This document shows positions 38,581-50,296 of a stretch of DNA of 64,000 nucleotides, in pieces. How positions within the stretch are numbered: position 1 is the first letter of the stretch; every line of letters starts with the position of its first letter. The translations under genes were made by a program, and so were the position numbers. Below the pieces are notes generated by a model. That model made no database searches, was not told the origin of the DNA, and was given only the letters and a program-made list of their open reading frames with translations. Source of the DNA: Burhinus oedicnemus (Eukaryota > Chordata > Aves > Charadriiformes > Burhinidae); NCBI GenBank assembly GCA_008921705.1, contig VFFE01008908.1:2755129-2819128 (forward strand), in the 5' to 3' direction.

Positions 38581-40329
38581 AGACATCAAGGTCTACAAAA
38601 CAAAGCTAAGATCACTGTTATTTGTACCGTATTTCCTGGTAGTTGGAAATGCTGAGATAATTCTAAAAACAAAATAATAAAATCTGACCTAGGTCAGATC
38701 CCTGAATCCTGATGTTCCTGACGTGCGGGAAACAGAATTGCATCTCTGTCATGCACCCAAGGTCCATTTCTTTGCAGCAAGGTAATCAGCAGTTTTGTGA
38801 TCATGAATTAAAGCCGAAACAAAGTAGTACCATTCCGCAGATGCAAGCAGAATATACTGACACGTACGGGGCACTATGTTTTACAGTCACTTAACTGCTT
38901 TCTGCTCGCTGCGGGAAAACACGCAATTTGCTCATTGTTTTGCCATGTGCTCCATAGCACTAAGAGGAGTGATCACTGATAAAATGGTAATAACTAGGGA
39001 AGAGTGCAACTCCGCTTTCTCGCTTCAGCTTGCCAAGATTTGGGGAGCTGACTAAGCACTGTCCAGGCTAGGAGTGGACAGAGAGCAGATCTGGTTATCT
39101 TACATAGTGACTGGAAATACCCCAAGGGGAGCTGCAATCTGAAACTGGCTCGAGTGGTTTGGCACATAGTGGGGTATAACCTTCAGAGCAATAGCATCGC
39201 CCATGAGATGCGAAACAAAGGCCATGCACGCCATTGTACAAAATCTTTCTTCCCTCTGGGCAGAAATGGATCTTGCTTCCTCACTGCTTGCCAGCTACCC
39301 AAGTTGTTTAGTAATTGTTTAACTTCATGCTGATGAATGAATGGTAAAACTGAACCAGAGCTGCAGAACGCAGTTCAAACAGCAAGATAAAAAGGGTGGA
39401 TAATGCCCGGATAGCAGTGTCCAGAAGTGAAATGTGAAAATGCTGATAAATGAGAACAAAGTTTCTAAATGGCAAGAAAGCAACACATGGTATGGATAAA
39501 AATTGAAGTGAAACATAGGGGGTAGCGCTATGTGGCCTTGCTTACCACATGTTGCTGATTTTCTGGACATTTGAGGGCAAATTTTCAGGTTTGTCATTCT
39601 GCATCACTGACGGAAGTATTACCCTTCCTGCTCCAGAGCCAGCCTAGAGGTCCGACTTTTTGGCTACACTGCCAGGCTCACCAGAGATCGGTTAGCCCTT
39701 CGGAACATGCACGCATTGGGTTTTATAAAGTTGGTGGGACTTTTAGGATTTTTCCCAGTCTCTTCTATTATTCTTCTACTGAAGTTTAAATTTTGCTTGA
39801 ATTTACTGGAAGTTCTTACCAGTTTTGATCTGGATGAATTTCTCCTTAAGAGGGAGGGCTAAAGGGAGTTAGCGCTTAGGTAGGAGGGAGGGCTGTCTGC
39901 AGGGGGGCACAGGAGTCTGATGGGTTCGGGACTTGCTCTATAAGGGATGGGGAAAAGAAACTTTTTTAAGAGTAATGTCTTTAAAACACTGAAAACATAA
40001 TAATGTTCTGCTCTGTGTATTTCTGAGCCTGGTAGAAGCAGAAGGTAAGGACCTGTTTGCTCTTAGTTGCGATAAGCGATGTGACGCATTAGCTTTTTTT
40101 GTCCTGCAGAGAAGCAAATTGGGTCATTTTATGATAATTTATGCTGAGATGGAGCCATGGTTGTCCACGTGGCACAGCAGCTTCTTCTGCAGGCAGTGCC
40201 ATGCATGTCAGTGGGACTGCCTGTTGGGCATGGGATGATTTAGAATGATCTGTAACAAGCAGTAATTCAGAGACCTGGGGACATTTCTGTGTTGGATCAT
40301 GTTTCATTGAGTCCCACATTCAGAGTTTA
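38581..40329. other. Unique sequence, nothing recognised
   Basis: The frames are short. No repeat family was recognised up to the CR1 boundary. Confidence 0.5.
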
Positions 40330-41145
40330 AAGACTAGAGAGGACCGTTAGATCATCCATACTAGCCCCCTTGTACCTCAGGCTGTTTAACCTCACCCATC
40401 CACCCCTGTGTGAAGCAGGAAACCTGTATTTGGCTTGCACATGTCTTCCAGGAAGGCATCCAGTCTGGATTTAAAGATACCAGGAGACAGATGATCCATC
40501 ACTTCATTGGGTAGTTCATTTCAAAGGTTAATCCTCCTCACTCTGAAAATGCAATGACTTATTTCTCATCTGAATTTGTCTGGCTTCAGTCCCTACCCAG
40601 TCATTCTTGCTGTCTTTTCTCATTATTAAATAGCCTTTATGTGCTTGGTATTTTCTCCCCAAAGTTTCCTCTGCCCTATAGTCCAAGCATTTCTAAATCT
40701 TCTTCAAAAGAACAAGCTCTGTAAGTGCATGCCGAGCAAGCGTCTCCCTAGTGTTGAGGTCACTGTGCCCTCCTCTCCAGTAGGACATCTCCTGCCTTTC
40801 TACGTCTTTCAGAAGGCAAACACCAGTGTTGTCCATGGCACTGCAGCGCTGTCCTCCCTGCTCTCACATACCCAGGAAAGGCTGTGCCCTCCTGGCAGGG
40901 CGTCTTGGGACCACACAAGCCCCTTTTTGCTATAGCATCCCCCTGGAGGTGCATGACATCCAGTCCCTGCTCCTGGCTTTCTGTATTGTGTTTGGCCATG
41001 GTAAAACTCATTTTATCTCATCAAAGCAAGCAATCTTGGTGATAGACTGCTCTCTCCATGTCTACCATGCTGTGAATTCTCAGTTTGCACCCAGATGTTA
41101 TCAGTGATACTTTTTCCCTCTAATCAGAAGTTTCTACTCAGCTTC
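40330..41145 (-). mobile_element. Ancient CR1 LINE 3' fragment (about 0.8 kb), minus strand
   Basis: Plus-strand reading shows the reverse complement of an old CR1 3' portion in the correct order. Landmarks are GAAGGCATCCAGTCTGGATT with the following TTAAAGATACCAGGAGA, the TGGGTAGTTCATTTCAAAGG block, TGAATTTGTCTGGCTTCAGT, CTTGGTATTTTCTCCCCAAA, then further inward ACACAAGCCCCTTTTTGCTA with TAGCATCCCCCTGGAG, the TTTGGCCATGGTAAAACTCA block, and CCAGATGTTATCAGTGATAC. It ends within the 3' part of the element, so the copy is 5'-truncated. It is more diverged than the copy at 55528. The part between 40760 and 40900 aligns poorly, and the right boundary is approximate. Confidence 0.85.
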
Positions 41146-42320
41146 CTCATAATTTTTTTTTGTAATCAGGGGCTGCAGCAAAACAATGTGCTGTGTGTGT
41201 TTAGAAAATATTTTTTTAGTAACAGGAAAGAACTTGAAAACCTTGAGCCAAGGGAGTTCTTTGTATTTTTTATTTTAGTTTTGTCTTTATTTTGACAGTT
41301 ACATCTCTATCTGCTCCATAGGCTGCTGCACGGAGAGCAGCTCCACCCCCATCGGGGGTTGGTTCTGAGGTTACGAAAATTTACTCACCGATTCACTCTA
41401 TGCACTGTAGCTTTTGTGAAATGGATTCATTTAGAAGTTTAATTACTGGAGATTAAATATATGACAGTAGAGGTAGACTGGAACATGATACTGATGCTCA
41501 GCCAACCTTGAACCTGCGTATTTGACCTGCATATTTGACTTGCTCAGCAAAACCCCATCAGATTTGTAGAACCACCAGATTTACCTACGTACATTTTCAG
41601 GTTGGTGTTTGTGGGAGCTGGCTTTTTCTTCTGTGATTTACGTGATGTTGGAGGATTATGTTAAAAGTACTTAAGTCTTCATTTCTTTTTCTCGACCTTG
41701 AAAAAGTGCCCAGCTATGGATTAAAGAAAGCTAATACTATATACACAGTGGCCCTTTATACATTTTTTTGCAACATGCTTTTCCAGTTTTATTTTGCTAA
41801 CAAAGGCATAACATACATGGGTCAAAACCCACTTTCAGCTTTACTGTGTCATAAAAAATTATGATAGTTGATGGAGAAGGACAGAAATATGTAATTTAAA
41901 AAAAAAAAAAAAAAACAACAGAAAAAAGACGGAGCCAAAAAAATCCCAGAAGGCAGAAATGAAAGCTGTAAAATGACAAAAAAGGTTTAAAACTATGTTA
42001 ATTAAATTTTGTAATAAGCTGAAGAAATGACCGATACTCAGTATGAAGAAGCAATCTGTGACAACCCAGGCGCTCTTTGTTTTCCCCAGGCTGACAGTGA
42101 CTGTGACTCTCACCCATCCGCTTGCTTGACTGCTTGTTTGCTCTGAGAACAGCTCATGTCCCAGCCACTGGCCCATTCCCACCTGGGAATATTTTACACA
42201 TGTCCATACTTTTCCTTGGGACGTGCATTCGGTGCACGAGTGGATTTGCAAACCAGTATCCGCCTGTGTCTGCTGCGGAGGCTGGTAGGAGCACGCGTGG
42301 CCAACCCTGCTCACCCAGGG
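41146..42320. other. Unique sequence with an 18-base poly-A run
   Basis: A run of 18 As lies at 41898-41915, and an ACCTGCRTATTTG 13-mer is doubled near 41513-41538. The 190-codon minus-strand frame (41859-42431) owes part of its length to the poly-A run and the 24-bp duplication and has no recognisable domain. Confidence 0.5.
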
Positions 42321-42368
42321 CGCAGAAGGGATGGGGCAGCTCCTCGCAGAAGGGATGGGGCAGCTCCT
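42321..42368. repeat. Perfect 24-bp tandem duplication
   Basis: The 24-base unit CGCAGAAGGGATGGGGCAGC plus TCCT occupies 42321-42344 and is repeated without change at 42345-42368. The absence of differences suggests a recent slippage or duplication event, or an assembly effect. Confidence 0.95.
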
Positions 42369-43188
42369 CACCCCGTGCACCTCTTGTGTCTGATGGAGCT
42401 GGAAGGGCTCCAAAGGCACGTTTAGAAACACCTCCCCTCGGGATCATAGAGTGACGCTGAGATGTTACCTTGTTCATTCACTAGAGAAGAGCAGCTGTGT
42501 CTAGACTACTCCCTACAGGTACCAATCTAAGCTGAATCCCATTACTGAGACGTTTCACCTGCCCAAACGATGTACTCCAGCGCTTAATGAGCATTACCAT
42601 AGTGGAGCAACCCACAGCTTACCCACCTGTGGTGCAGCATTAGGACTACGAGGTGGCCACATGAAGCTCCTCAAAAGCACTGATGCTTCAGCCTCTGTTG
42701 TTTGCAGCCAGAGGAGGCTCCTTGGAGGCAGTGTGGGCTGCAGGGATCCTGTCTTCTAGTCCTCTCTTTGTAGGTGTTCTGCAGGGAGTCCAGCAGGTAG
42801 GTGGGACCCTCTCTGCACCAGCATGGTCACTCACGAGGAGGAAGGAGGCAAACTTTGAGCGAGTTGTACTGATTGTTTCCCTGACATCGGCATTGGCACG
42901 TGCTGGCCCTCTTTGGTGCAGATGGTTTGCTCTCGCCCTCTCAGACCAAGGGTGGCTGAACTTACTGCTCCTGGACATGCGTTACTGTGTCTTTCTACTG
43001 ACACTGCTCAGGGGCAAAGAGTAAGCAGGTAGGAGGTTTACAGAGTGTACTTAACCGCTCCTCTGTTTCCTAATACAATTTTAGCTTGCTGTCTCTGGGC
43101 CATTCTTTTTTTGTTTCATCTGAAAACATAGGGCTAGCAGTTGGTGCAGGCACATGTTGTTATACCCCCGCTGATTTGATTAGCCTAC
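42369..43188. other. Unique sequence, nothing recognised
   Basis: Frames of about 100 codons overlap on both strands without recognisable content. Confidence 0.5.
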
Positions 43189-43243
43189 ATTGATTTAAAT
43201 CAATACAGGATTTTCTTTCTTTCTTTAAAAAAGAAAGGAAGAA
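43189..43243. repeat. 16-bp perfect palindrome followed by a purine/pyrimidine hairpin
   Basis: ATTGATTTAAATCAAT (43189-43204) is its own reverse complement. Nine bases later TTCTTTCTTTCTTT (43213-43226) pairs with AAAGAAAGGAAGAA (43230-43243) across a three-base loop with one mismatch. Confidence 0.85.
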
Positions 43244-44587
43244 AAAGAAGCCAGAATAGATTTAGCATGCTATGCAAGGTAACGTGCTCTGGCACAGACC
43301 AGTGCTGGCATTGGGTTGGATCAGAAGTGCAAAGGACTGACAGGTCCCTCTTCTTAAAGCTGGTTCTTGTGCTACTGCCATGGTGACACAGATGTTCCTC
43401 ATGCTCTGCACGTGTACTTATGTGTTACGTGCCCCCTGAATGCGAATGCATCATTTTCTGGGTCTGTAATTAGAAAATCCTGAGTTCTTCCAACATTTTG
43501 CGGCAGTCAAGCTAACAGCTAATTTTGAGAAATGTGGAATGGAGCTGTATCTCTGGATCCCGGAGCACATCTCTCAAAGAGACGCATTTCTGGAGCCAGC
43601 AATATACCACAGCCATAATTTTGCAAGGAAAAACAATAGCAACATCCTCGTACATCAGGCAGAGCTCTTTCATGTGGTGAGGTCGGCACCAGCCTCACTG
43701 CTCGATAGGACATTACGCGCCAGTTACAGAGTGCCAAACGCGTGAAATGCGATTTATCGGCGTTTTGCCCTGCACAGCTCCCTGCACCCAGTGGTCAGAG
43801 CCGGGCAGCCAGGAGAGGCTCCAGCTCCCTAGCTGGGGGAGGACCCCAGCACCTCCCCAGCAAGCCGAAGCCTGACAGCAGACATGACTTTTATGATTAT
43901 TTTTTATGCATTTCAGCTTCTCACTGTAGGTTTTGGCACACCCACCCCCCCGAGGCTCTTGCACGTTGCGTGGTTCAGCACGGATTGCTGGAGGGGGCTG
44001 CGTTGTGACCTTTATTTGCCAGGGTGGCCCCTGCTCACACACAGAGCCTGTGCAAAGGATGCAGGATCACACCTGCGATCTTCTTGGCTAAGGAGAGCAG
44101 GAACTTGAGGCATACTAAGGACAGCTGAAAATAATTACTTTCTAACTGATCTGGTGGAGACCGGCCCTTGGAAACCCTTTGATTTATGTGAGTAAGTTTC
44201 CTAGGAATTATGCTCAAATGTTGGTGTGATGAACCATAGTACTTCTTTCTACGGTTCTGCGGTCTCTGTGTCGCCATGTTTTGAGCCAATTCTTACAATT
44301 CACGTCGATATGCCAAGGAAAACTTCCTCAACAAACATAGTTGCTGCATCTGTGCAGTAGTTGGTTTCCAAAGTTAAACATCCCTGCTGTTTCACCTTCT
44401 TTTTTTTTTTTTTTAGATGCCAGCAGTGATTAGACATTACTATGGGCTAATTGCTTGTACAATTTTGGTTTTTACCTTGCAGCTGCCTTGAAATTTACAG
44501 CTGCAACAACAGGAACAAGCCCCATGCTCTCAGCAAATACAAATTAGTCAAAAACAAAACAAAACTGGTTTTTCTTGTGCTTTGTTT
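43244..44587. other. Unique sequence, nothing recognised
   Basis: A GC-richer patch lies at 43.7-44.0 kb, and 14 or more Ts at 44400-44414 precede an acceptor-like TTAG. No gene was recognised. Confidence 0.5.
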
Positions 44588-44591
44588 GCAG

Positions 44592-44749
44592 CTGTTTATC
44601 CCAAAATTGGAGAGCTACTTACATTGCCTCCATCTGAACCTTATAAACAGACGTTACCCCAGTCTGAGGCAACGTATATTCAGTGTCAGCCCAGAGCTCA
44701 GCAAAGGCATCTTCTCCGCTCAGAGAGAAATTATCACTTTTATGATTAG
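44592..44749 (+). other. Exon-like open frame behind a good splice acceptor
   Basis: A pyrimidine-rich tract ending TTTGTTTGCAG (AG at 44590-44591) is followed by an open frame that starts AVYPKIGELLTLPPSEPYKQ and runs about 52 codons to a TAG at 44747-44749. The frame is polar with plausible composition, but a second frame over the same bases is open for 122 codons (44451-44819), which weakens the argument. No family is recognised. It could be a terminal exon of a plus-strand gene, a non-coding exon, or chance. Confidence 0.2.
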
Positions 44750-47389
44750 TACTCTGGATCTCAAGGATTTTATTTTAATGCAAGGGATGCTGAACTTTTT
44801 GGTTAAAGGATTTGTGTGATTTGAGGGTGGTTTTTTTTGTGTCCTTGATACTGTTATTCAAACCTGATTTATGCAAAGAGGACTCTACTCCAGCTGTAAT
44901 TACTGCATGTACACCTAGGAATCAGGCAGGACTGCAAACACATCAGGGGGAGCAGCTGAATTTTAAAGCCTTAAAGCCATCATGCTGCAAGCACTACTGC
45001 TCAGCTCCTGACTGGAGCATGTAAACCACGGTTTGGAAATTTTATGTATACTTTTTTTTCATTAATAACATGTGTGGTGGTTGGCTTTTGTATTTTTTTT
45101 TTTTAAAAAAAAAAAGCGCACGCAGGCACACACCCAGAACGATGCCTCTTTGGGGCAGAATTCCTCAAGGGTTAATGCCTTTCTCCCCAGAATGAATTTC
45201 TGTATTAACCAAGCTGACCGACCTTAGGACAGAGGCACTCCGACAGCAGGGTGTGCGACCTCCCTTTAGCAGGGCAGCTGTAGCCGACATTCCCTGTGTT
45301 TCCAGCCTACCCTGGCTTCAAGCAGTTCTCCTGGCCCAGGCGTTGCCACCAGAAAGGGCGAGGAATCACCTTGCTGCCTTTTGTAGATTTTGGCATGCCG
45401 TTATTAGATTCAGATGCTGGAACATGTGCTAATGTTGGAGAGCCTACATCATGCCTGCGGATGTTTGCTAATCCCAAATTTCAGAGCCTCCCTGGTCTTG
45501 CCAGAACATCAAAGCCGAGCAGAGCATTGCAGAGCAGATGAGGAAATTATAAAGGGGCAGTACGTGGCAGGTAATGGATTAGGGTCTTTCACAGGAGTGA
45601 ATGTTTGGATCAGGCAAATGATAGGTAATTATGAAGAGTATGGGACTTGAGATGGTTCCAGGATTGCATCTAGCTGCTTATTCTCTTGTCAGCATTTCCT
45701 CTGCCCCTTCCCCTGTAACCCCTCTGGGCAGAAACGCGAGAGGCGGAGCGGCTGCCCCGGGGGGAAGGACCTGTTGCCCATCTTCTCCTTTTCCTCCCGT
45801 TACAGGACTGTCTCCAGGTGCTGCTGGGCTCAGACCCCGTGCTGACGCTGGAGGCTGGCTGCTCTGTTGTTAGCAACTCTTCATCTTGCCTGTTATAAAA
45901 TCATATGACAAATTAGTCCTTCTGTCCTGTTTTACGGGGACAGACCCCCAAGCAAAGATCAGCACATGGGCTCAGAGACACGCATAGTCCCACGAATGCT
46001 AGTGAATGCCAAAAGTACGAATAAGTAACCAAATCTGAAGCCACCCGAGGAAACTCTGTTTTTAAAAGCATTTATTTGAGTAGTTGTAAAAAGGTTTTTG
46101 AATAGTCTGGGCCAGTTTCAGTTCCTAATTCTAGGAATGGCCTTGAAACAAAATACTAAGCTGCTCTTTACTGGACATGGACAAAGTAAGCGCAGCCTGG
46201 CTAAGCAGAGGAGCGGGTGGTTAGACGGCATAGGTTGAGTGGACAGTAACTTGGCCTTTCTCTCTCTGTGCGTAACCAGAAGAAATAATGTGCCACTTAA
46301 AAAGCTGCTTGAAGCGTTCGAGTGTTGGCGAAAGCGGGGTGGGGCTGTAGCGAGGGCTCTCCTGGCTCAGCAGATGTGCGTGCCTGCTGGTTGGGCCACT
46401 TGGAGGGGCAAAAATACTCCCAAGCATAAGGTCATACTTGTGGTGTATAAATCTGCAATGGCTAATGAGGCCAGAGCGGTCTCCGTGCTGTTGGAGTGAA
46501 TGTATAACGTGCTATTTCTTGCTGCATTTTCCACCTAGTATGACTTCTAACAAAACCCAAAGTAGCCCAACTCCTTTCTGGCCTCTTACCACCACTTGTC
46601 TAGAGCCACCTCTGCTCCCACCTCTCCAAAACCCCTCGCCCCTTGTTGGCTCCTAAAAATCAACAGGGCCTCCAAAGCCATGTCATTCCCATACAAAAAC
46701 CTTCAGCAGAGTTTCTCACCCCTAGTCCTGAGACATTACACAAGTACTGTAAGCGCTAAGGGGAAGGCTCCGTCCTATTTCCCCATGGGAATTACTCGTC
46801 TGTATAAAGACTTAGGATTTGCTGTGTAGCCCAGGTGCCTTTTGATTTGAGTTGTGGCTGTGTTAGTCACACAGGAGAGGAGGTAACATATTTCATTGGA
46901 GCTGCTGGGAATAGGCTGTGGCCAGGAAATGAGAAAATGTGGCCGTCCCTCACCTGCGTTTTCATTGCCTTCCCCCCTCCACGCTCCAGTCTCTCCTCAC
47001 ACGTCAGGAGGCACTCAGCCGCCCCAGGAAAGCATTCGTGTATGTGCTGGGCTCTCTCTGGAGACTGGGCAATACCTCGCTACTGTTATTAGCAAGTAAA
47101 TTTATTTCCTTAGTTAAAAAATGGCAAGGCTTGTACTGCAGTACTGATGGCTCTAAAGCTTTGACCAGTAGGTCATTACATTATCTGCTCCCCACAGCAC
47201 CAGCTAGTCTGTTTATTGCTTTTCTTCCTCTCTCTCTCTCTTTTTGTCATGAGCAAGAAATAAGAAACTGTCCTTTCCCCTACTTACCTCATTAGGACTT
47301 TAATAACTGAAAGCACATTTTTGGCAATTAAAGTTGGCAGTCATCAGGGTTTCTTTCTTTTTTTTTAAAAAAAAAAAAACAAATCTAAA
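44750..47389. other. Unique sequence, nothing recognised
   Basis: This stretch has T/A homopolymers near 45090-45116, a GC-rich patch at 45.7-45.85 kb, and a (TC)n run at 47228-47241. The frames reach 118 codons and are unrecognised. Confidence 0.5.
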
Positions 47390-47409
47390 NNNNNNNNNNN
47401 NNNNNNNNN
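47390..47409. other. Assembly gap (20 Ns)
   Basis: Twenty ambiguous bases lie between an A-rich tract (T9-A13 just before) and a 19-base or longer T run starting at 47410. Homopolymers on both sides are the likely cause of the break. The true missing length is unknown. Confidence 0.99.
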
Positions 47410-49618
47410 TTTTTTTTTTTTTTTTTTTCTTGGAAGCTTAAAAAAAGAAAGTCTGTGCTGCTGTTGTGTAATGTTCTCGAGTCTAACAAATAACTTTCTA
47501 TACAGTTAGCAAAATAAAGGAGTTTACAGTTTTTCCAGCTGGTTTCTGTGATGCAACATAAACAGTAAGAGCGATAGCCTGCCTTGGAAATGCCCCGTGC
47601 AAGCCACACAATTGGATTCCAGTGTGATAAGGTTGGGTTATGCTGTCTGCTGCTGCTTGTTGTTCTTCTCAAATTTCTGAGTCAGCAAAAGCAGCGAGGA
47701 GAAAACATGCAGATATCTTACCATCACCCATTTTCATTCCTTCCCCATGCCAGCAGGAATGCAATAAAATTGATGTAGGGACATGGGGAGTTACTGAGGA
47801 AGCTTTTGTGGCTTCTAGAGGAGAAGCATTGGGCTTTGCATTGTGGAAAAAAAAAAAAAAAAACCACTCACGTGGCATTTCCAGAAATAAAAACTTGCAG
47901 AATAGGGAGTTTTATGCCTGTGTGTAAGGCTAGGTGAGCAAAGCAGGGTCCTATTTATCAGCACAGTGGTCATAAGTTGCTTGGATTGGCCATTGCTGTG
48001 AAATTCTCCGTGGATGGATGTAGCCATGGGAGCTCTGCCCGTGCTTTGGTTAGGCATCAGGCAGCTCTGGTCTAAACTGAGGCTTGTTTTTACCAACCTG
48101 CATAAATCATTCCTTGCAGAAGGCTTAAAGCACGTGATTCCCTCCCCGTCATGTGGAAGCGGGATGGACGGTGAGTTGGAAGATGGCGTGGGGTGAGAGG
48201 GGTGGAAAGAGGCTGTGTACCACCAGGGCTGGTTTGATGCTGCCGTCCCTCCGGCCCGAGAGCCATGCTGGAGTAAATCTCAGTAGATCTAAGAGCTGGG
48301 GGTAGGAGTTGAGCTGGAGAAAGCACAGTGTCATGGAGCCAAAATATCATCCTGAAACAGCACCCAAATGGCAACAAAGTACCAGATTTAGGTGGTAACC
48401 ACGTGGTTTGAGTATCTGAGCTAATACCTGCTCTGATACTGGGACAGTGCTCTCCATGTGGGAGTGAGCTAGTGGAAAGCTCGATCAATCGTGTCCGCAA
48501 GTGCTGCAGCGGCATATGCCAATGAAGTACGAATGTAGCCAAGGACTTGAGCTGAAATTTCCTCTGAAAATGGATAAACCCTCCTAGAGCTCAGAGACCA
48601 CTTGAGAAGAGCATCTTGCTGAGGGAAAAACAATCAACAAAGTGAGTCTATTTTTTTGTCCTAGGGCTGAGCTTTCTAAAACAACCATGGCCTTTTATTA
48701 AAGCCAAGGCAATGCCATGGAGGCTCTGTAGTGCTTCAGCTCCTGTGGAAATCCAGAAGCCTGAGGTGCCTTTACAGGTCTAGTCATCACATACCTGCAG
48801 ACACTGCGGCTGGAAAGGTATATTTCCTGTGAACACTATTATTTTATTGTTGAATTTCAAGTGGAAAATCGAGTGAAAGATGACAATGCTGCTAGCATCT
48901 GATTCCACTTCTCGGTTACACTTTATCCTTCCATGATCTCTTCAACTGGTGAGAAATTACAGGGTCTGATACTGGTTTTATGCCAAGGGAAATCATCTGA
49001 ATGTGAACATGGCCTTCCAAAGAGATTTTTAGCGAATTACGAAGTTTTTTCCCCTCCGTGACGTGCAGCAAGCCCTCTCCTGCCTCCCCCACGCCTGTCT
49101 CTTTCTATGGCTGCAATGTCTGGTCATGCCCTGCTCCACGGAGAAGCATCCAGGCATGTCTGAAATCTTTATAGTTGTTGTTGCCAAGATACAGAAGGAG
49201 GCTCACCGGGTCTGCGCCAAGCTATTAGCTACTGAAAGGGTACCGACTCAGGGGCTGCAAAGGCGCAGACTGACAGGTCCCTTGCTAATGAGAGGACCAA
49301 AGGCAGAAAGCAGCACTTTCTGAGCAATTTTGAACCATTCCTCTAGGCAGACTAAACTAGAAGACAAAATCATCCGATATTGATGGTGGGTAACCATGCA
49401 GCTGCGAACAGAGCAATAGCTTCAGTGCTTTGATCCGGTTGGGATACTGGTATTGATCGAAGTTCTCAAGTGAATTGTGAAGAGGAGGATTCAGCAATGA
49501 TTTTATTTACAGTCTTTCCCTCTGAAATCTCCAATTCTTGTTGAATCAATAGCTTCAGGAAAAAGGAACCAGTATGAAGAGTTTGGAGAGAAACAGGCTT
49601 CCTGTGCCCAAAGATTTT
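47410..49618. other. Unique sequence, nothing recognised
   Basis: A run of 17 As lies at 47847-47863. The 150-codon minus-strand frame (48090-48542) has no recognisable domain. Confidence 0.5.
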
Positions 49619-50296
49619 CTAGATTTCGGAGATTTTTCTGTTCTGCATCAACACAAACTCAAGGCCTCCCAAAAGGTTCTGCAAAAAAAAGACTGAAAGA
49701 GGCCAATTCAGGAGTAATAAAGTGCCTGAGAGCAAGGCCAGTTGTGTGGGCTTTGGGAGATGCAGCTTGCTCTGAGTCAGGGTGCAGGCTCTTGAATTCA
49801 GTTCTCCCACGTTCCTGATGAGCTGCCCAAGAAGTAGGCAATTCCTTACTCTGCAGTGAGTGTCTCTTGGCCTTTGCTGAGGAATACTGGCCAGGAGCTG
49901 AGAAACCTTTCCTGATGAAAGTCTCATCAACATCAATACATTCTCACAAAGTCTTTCGATGAGCTGACATCTCGCAGTGTAGATGTTTCACTGGCAGAGT
50001 CCCAGCTTCTTCTAAATACAATACTCCAACAGGCTTAGCAGCAGTATAAACAGCAACTTTGATGAAAGACATTGAAAAAAATATTCTAATATTGTCTCTC
50101 GGACTTTAATGGTGCTTTCATGGTATCATCCTGTAAAGCAATACAGCGGTTTCCTGCTAGACTGCTCAAGCTTTCCATCACATACAGCCACCGACTGCAG
50201 TGCATTGAGGTTTGTAGCTAACTGAGAGATGCATCAGGACAGAAACCCTCTGCTTGCTTTAATTCCCTTAGTCACCTCAGCCTCATATGCCTGTAC
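49619..50296 (-). pseudogene. Decayed minus-strand coding-like frame, unidentified
   Basis: One minus-strand reading frame stays readable for about 226 codons (50296 down to the TAG at 49619-49621) with only four internal stops (three TGA, one TAG), where about ten would be expected by chance. The last 105 codons are fully open. The translation is leucine-rich and helical in character, for example VRETILEYFFQCLSSKLLFI and later CQLIERLCENVLMLMR, without long low-complexity runs. I do not recognise the protein. No reverse-transcriptase, transposase or integrase motif is visible. It may be a unitary or processed pseudogene or an old transposon ORF. No poly-A tail was seen at its downstream (low-coordinate) end. 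Confidence 0.3.

Noticed and set aside
41859..42431. 190-codon minus-strand open frame
   Set aside because: Part of its length comes from a poly-A/poly-T run and the 24-bp tandem duplication. It shows no protein family.
48090..48542. 150-codon minus-strand open frame
   Set aside because: No domain or motif, and no splice or promoter context. Treated as chance.
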